Positions 61,926-64,000 of a DNA stretch of 64,000 bases are shown here, in pieces; position 1 is the first letter of the stretch; the number at the start of each line of letters is the position of its first letter. Source of the stretch: Methanolobus sediminis. Lineage in GTDB: Archaea > Halobacteriota > Methanosarcinia > Methanosarcinales > Methanosarcinaceae. The position numbers and the translations under genes are program-made. Where the stretch lies: positions 62,001 to 126,000 of the forward strand of contig NZ_CP133592.1 of assembly GCF_031312595.1 (NCBI RefSeq), in the 5' to 3' direction. The notes below the pieces were generated by a model. That model worked only from the letters and a program-made list of their open reading frames with translations, was not told the DNA's origin and did not search any database.

Positions 61926-63077
61926 ATGAAAGTAAGATCTGTTAAAGAAGGAGATACAGAAGTTCTGGTTCCTATTCCTGAAGAAGGAGCTAATTTTGCT
62001 CCTTCTGCAGCACCTGTTTTTTTTAATCCGGTCATGGAGATGAACCGTGATATCTCCATAGCTGCAACATCTGCTTTTCTAAAAAGAATGGAACCTGACC
62101 CTGAGAAGACCATTACTTATGTTGATGCACTTTCAGCTTCAGGAATCAGAGGCTTAAGAGTAGCCAATGAAATCGGCATTGAAACCACCCTGAATGACTG
62201 GAGTGAAGATGCCTATCAGCTTATACAGGAAAATATTGAAAAACTGGGTATTGCCGACCATACGTTTGCAACCCATAAAAATGCCAATGTGCTGTTACAT
62301 GAGAAACATTTCAATATTGTTGATCTTGATCCATTTGGCACACCTGCACCATTCCTGGCGGCTGCCGCCCGTTCTGTGATAGATTTACTGGAAGTCACAG
62401 CAACTGATACAGCACCACTTTGCGGTGCACACCTGAATTCAGGAATACGCAAATATGCAGCAATTCCACTTAACAATGAATATCACAGCGAGATGGGAGT
62501 ACGCATTCTTCTTGGCAGGATCGCAAGGGAACTCTCACTTCATGATAAAGCCATGGTTCCACTTCTGTCACATGCTACCAGGCATTATGTGCGAACTTAT
62601 CTTCAGATCAGAAGAGGAGCAAAACAGGCTGATAAAATGCTGAAGAAAATGGGGTTCATTGCACAGTGTGAATGCGGAAACCGTGAGATAGTTCATGGTC
62701 TTGCTGTCCACATTAACGACAGGTGCAGTCTCTGCGGGAAAGAAAATGTAATTTCCGGACCTATGTGGCTTGGAGAGTTGCATGAACCTGAGTTCTGTGA
62801 TGAGACCATTGAGGAACTCGAGCAGAGAAACTGCGGAACTAAAGAGATGTCTATAAAAATGCTGGAATTCTGCAGGGATGAGCTCAGTATCCCGATGTTC
62901 TATGACCAGCACCTGCTATGTAAAAAACTTGGAGTTTCCGCGTCAACTATTGATACTCTTATCACTGCACTGAAGGATAACGGATATAAGGCTTCAAGAA
63001 CGCATTTCAGTGGCATTTCATTTAAAACGGACGCAGAACTGCCGGATATTGAACGAATAATTGTTGATATCCGATAG
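61926..63077 (+). CDS. trm1: tRNA (guanine-26-N2)-dimethyltransferase
   Basis: The 383-residue enzyme dimethylates G26 of tRNA. Motifs are [39 protein letters not shown] (SAM loop), [13 protein letters not shown] (catalytic DPFG), [12 protein letters not shown] and [16 protein letters not shown] zinc-like Cys set follows ([17 protein letters not shown]). ATG 61926 begins [17 protein letters not shown], the family start; the in-frame GTG-side extension overlaps the cupredoxin-like gene and is rejected. Length is normal for archaeal Trm1. Confidence 0.94.
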   Translation: MKVRSVKEGDTEVLVPIPEEGANFAPSAAPVFFNPVMEMNRDISIAATSAFLKRMEPDPEKTITYVDALSASGIRGLRVANEIGIETTLNDWSEDAYQLIQENIEKLGIADHTFATHKNANVLLHEKHFNIVDLDPFGTPAPFLAAAARSVIDLLEVTATDTAPLCGAHLNSGIRKYAAIPLNNEYHSEMGVRILLGRIARELSLHDKAMVPLLSHATRHYVRTYLQIRRGAKQADKMLKKMGFIAQCECGNREIVHGLAVHINDRCSLCGKENVISGPMWLGELHEPEFCDETIEELEQRNCGTKEMSIKMLEFCRDELSIPMFYDQHLLCKKLGVSASTIDTLITALKDNGYKASRTHFSGISFKTDAELPDIERIIVDIR

Positions 63078-63186
63078 AAATATATAGTATATTTATTTTA
63101 ATGATATATATAATAATATATAATACAAGGTATTATGATGTTTTTTAAAACAAGGGTTCTAAAAGCTAAATTAGAGGGGAAATAGT

Positions 63187-63765
63187 ATGACAAAAGAATA
63201 TGCTGAACAACTTTTTTTACAGGAAAAACCAACCCTTGCACTTCTGGCTATCTGGTCCCTTCAAAAAACCTATGCATCTGTTATAACTAAAGAAATAAAT
63301 TCCACTTTTGCCCACACTACTAAAATATTAGCCAAAATGGAAGAACATGGCCTTGTACAGTTTTCAGTAGAAGGGCGTGTAAAATACGTGGAGCTTACAG
63401 ATCATGGTTATCAGGTTGTTGATGCGCTCAAGAACCTGATCATGGCAATAGAGGGAGAATCACCTGAGGAATCACAGGCAGAAAACAGCGAAGATTCCGA
63501 AGAGGGTTCAGAAGATACTGACGAAGCCAAAAAAACAACCCTTGATCATATAGACAGACTGCACCAGCAGATCATGACCACATATAAGGATCTCGCAGAA
63601 AGTAACACTGAACTCCAGGTCATGAGAATGAAGATCGGTCCTTTTAGCAGGGATATCCAGTTACTCTTAAATTCAATAGAGGAGAATGAAGACCTCATTG
63701 ATGACGAGGGCCTGGATAAGCTTACAGAGATACAGAATATCTTTGACCTTGTGATGAAGCAATAA
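63187..63765 (+). CDS. Winged-helix regulator with coiled-coil C-terminus
   Basis: The 192-residue protein has an N-terminal winged helix (SVITKEINSTFAHTTKILAKM, then LVQFSVEGRVKYVELTDHGY) and a highly acidic linker (about residues 97-118, Glu/Ser/Asp rich). A helical C-terminal region of about 75 residues is probably coiled coil. The sort resembles MarR/PadR-type archaeal regulators; targets are unknown. GAGGGGAAA precedes the ATG. TTTATTTTAATGATATATATAAT at 63090-63113 gives TATA boxes for it. It precedes the DUF2110-like gene by 23 bp. Confidence 0.8.
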   Translation: MTKEYAEQLFLQEKPTLALLAIWSLQKTYASVITKEINSTFAHTTKILAKMEEHGLVQFSVEGRVKYVELTDHGYQVVDALKNLIMAIEGESPEESQAENSEDSEEGSEDTDEAKKTTLDHIDRLHQQIMTTYKDLAESNTELQVMRMKIGPFSRDIQLLLNSIEENEDLIDDEGLDKLTEIQNIFDLVMKQ

Positions 63766-63788
63766 ATAAAAGGACAAATTAAAGGACA

Positions 63789-64000
63789 ATGATGATGGTC
63801 ACAAAACTATTGATCAAGATCTATGGCAACAGGGAAAGAGCAACTCATTCTGCAGAAGTACTGGTTAACAATGAGTTGAAAGAACTTGATGCCTCAGCTG
63901 AATTCTCAGTTAGTGATGATAACTGGTTTACTGTTGATATTGCCGGGGAAGACAGCGAATTTGCTTCCAATTTCCTTATACAGAAGTTCGGTACACCTGT
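63789..64000 (+). CDS. DUF2110-like protein, N-terminal part (3' end outside the window)
   Basis: The frame opens with three consecutive ATG codons (63789, 63792, 63795) and continues to the window edge: VTKLLIKIYGNRERATHSAE, then FSVSDDNWFTVDIAGEDSEF and FLIQKFGTP. The pattern L-x-x-KIYGNRERA and GEDSEFASNFL fits DUF2110, an uncharacterised archaeal protein of about 220-260 residues; the family name is from memory. It starts 23 bp after the winged-helix gene and is probably in one unit with it. Confidence 0.65.
   Translation, partial: MMMVTKLLIKIYGNRERATHSAEVLVNNELKELDASAEFSVSDDNWFTVDIAGEDSEFASNFLIQKFGTP

Overview
The window is chromosomal DNA from a methylotrophic methanogen of the Methanosarcinaceae, most like Methanolobus or Methanococcoides. 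The evidence is a CoM methyltransferase of the MtbA type, a corrinoid protein, a RamA-type reductive activase, two FilR1/Msr-type regulators, archaeal cofactor genes (mptE, cobY, cobZ), archaeal TATA boxes and a low-GC genome. The genus is an inference from gene content.

Layout. 1-1528: 3' part of PEP synthase. 1529-3390: a long gene-poor stretch with a hairpin-rich tandem repeat and one 57-residue membrane protein. 3391-6294: two tiny zinc-ribbon proteins, then five tandem paralogues of a small membrane protein. 6314-10306: a hypothetical gene, lrgAB, a DEAD-box helicase, tRNA-Glu, a winged-helix regulator and LSm. 10847-17149: an Msr-type regulator followed by a five-gene run (UroD-type methyltransferase, rubredoxin-like protein, TrsS-like radical SAM protein, truncated CoA ligase, aquaporin). 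17253-26000: accessory-looking region with lipoprotein, multihaem cytochrome, CopZ-like, CDGSH, HD, zinc-finger and DUF2971 genes, plus a dispersed 26-codon repeat. 26158-30175: DUF5714, SDR, aldehyde dehydrogenase and membrane protein genes. 30414-41364: methylotrophy region (mtbA-like, corrinoid protein, OYE/dienoyl-CoA-reductase-like flavoprotein, Cys-rich protein, second Msr regulator, ramA, PAS/GAF sensor). 41375-53229: FGE-like proteins, DUF3467, helicase, RecA-like protein, nucleoside phosphorylase, DUF373, mptE and ileS. 53540-59739: cobalamin lower-loop operon (two cobD paralogues, cbiB, cobZ, cobS, cobY). 59886-64000: AIM24-like, phosphoesterase, cupredoxin-like, trm1, winged-helix and DUF2110-like genes.

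How it fits together. Corrinoid carrier, CoM methyltransferase and RamA are the generic half of a methylotrophic pathway, and the cob operon helps make its cofactor. No substrate-specific methyltransferase (MT1) is present. The most striking signal is a two-block element of about 168 bp found three times, with the blocks 137-138 bp apart. It precedes the UroD-methyltransferase/radical-SAM cluster, the corrinoid protein gene and ramA, tying them into one likely regulon. The radical-SAM cluster resembles a poorly characterised bacterial set (TrsS, DVU_1553-like and DVU_1557-like proteins) and is the best candidate for an undescribed system.
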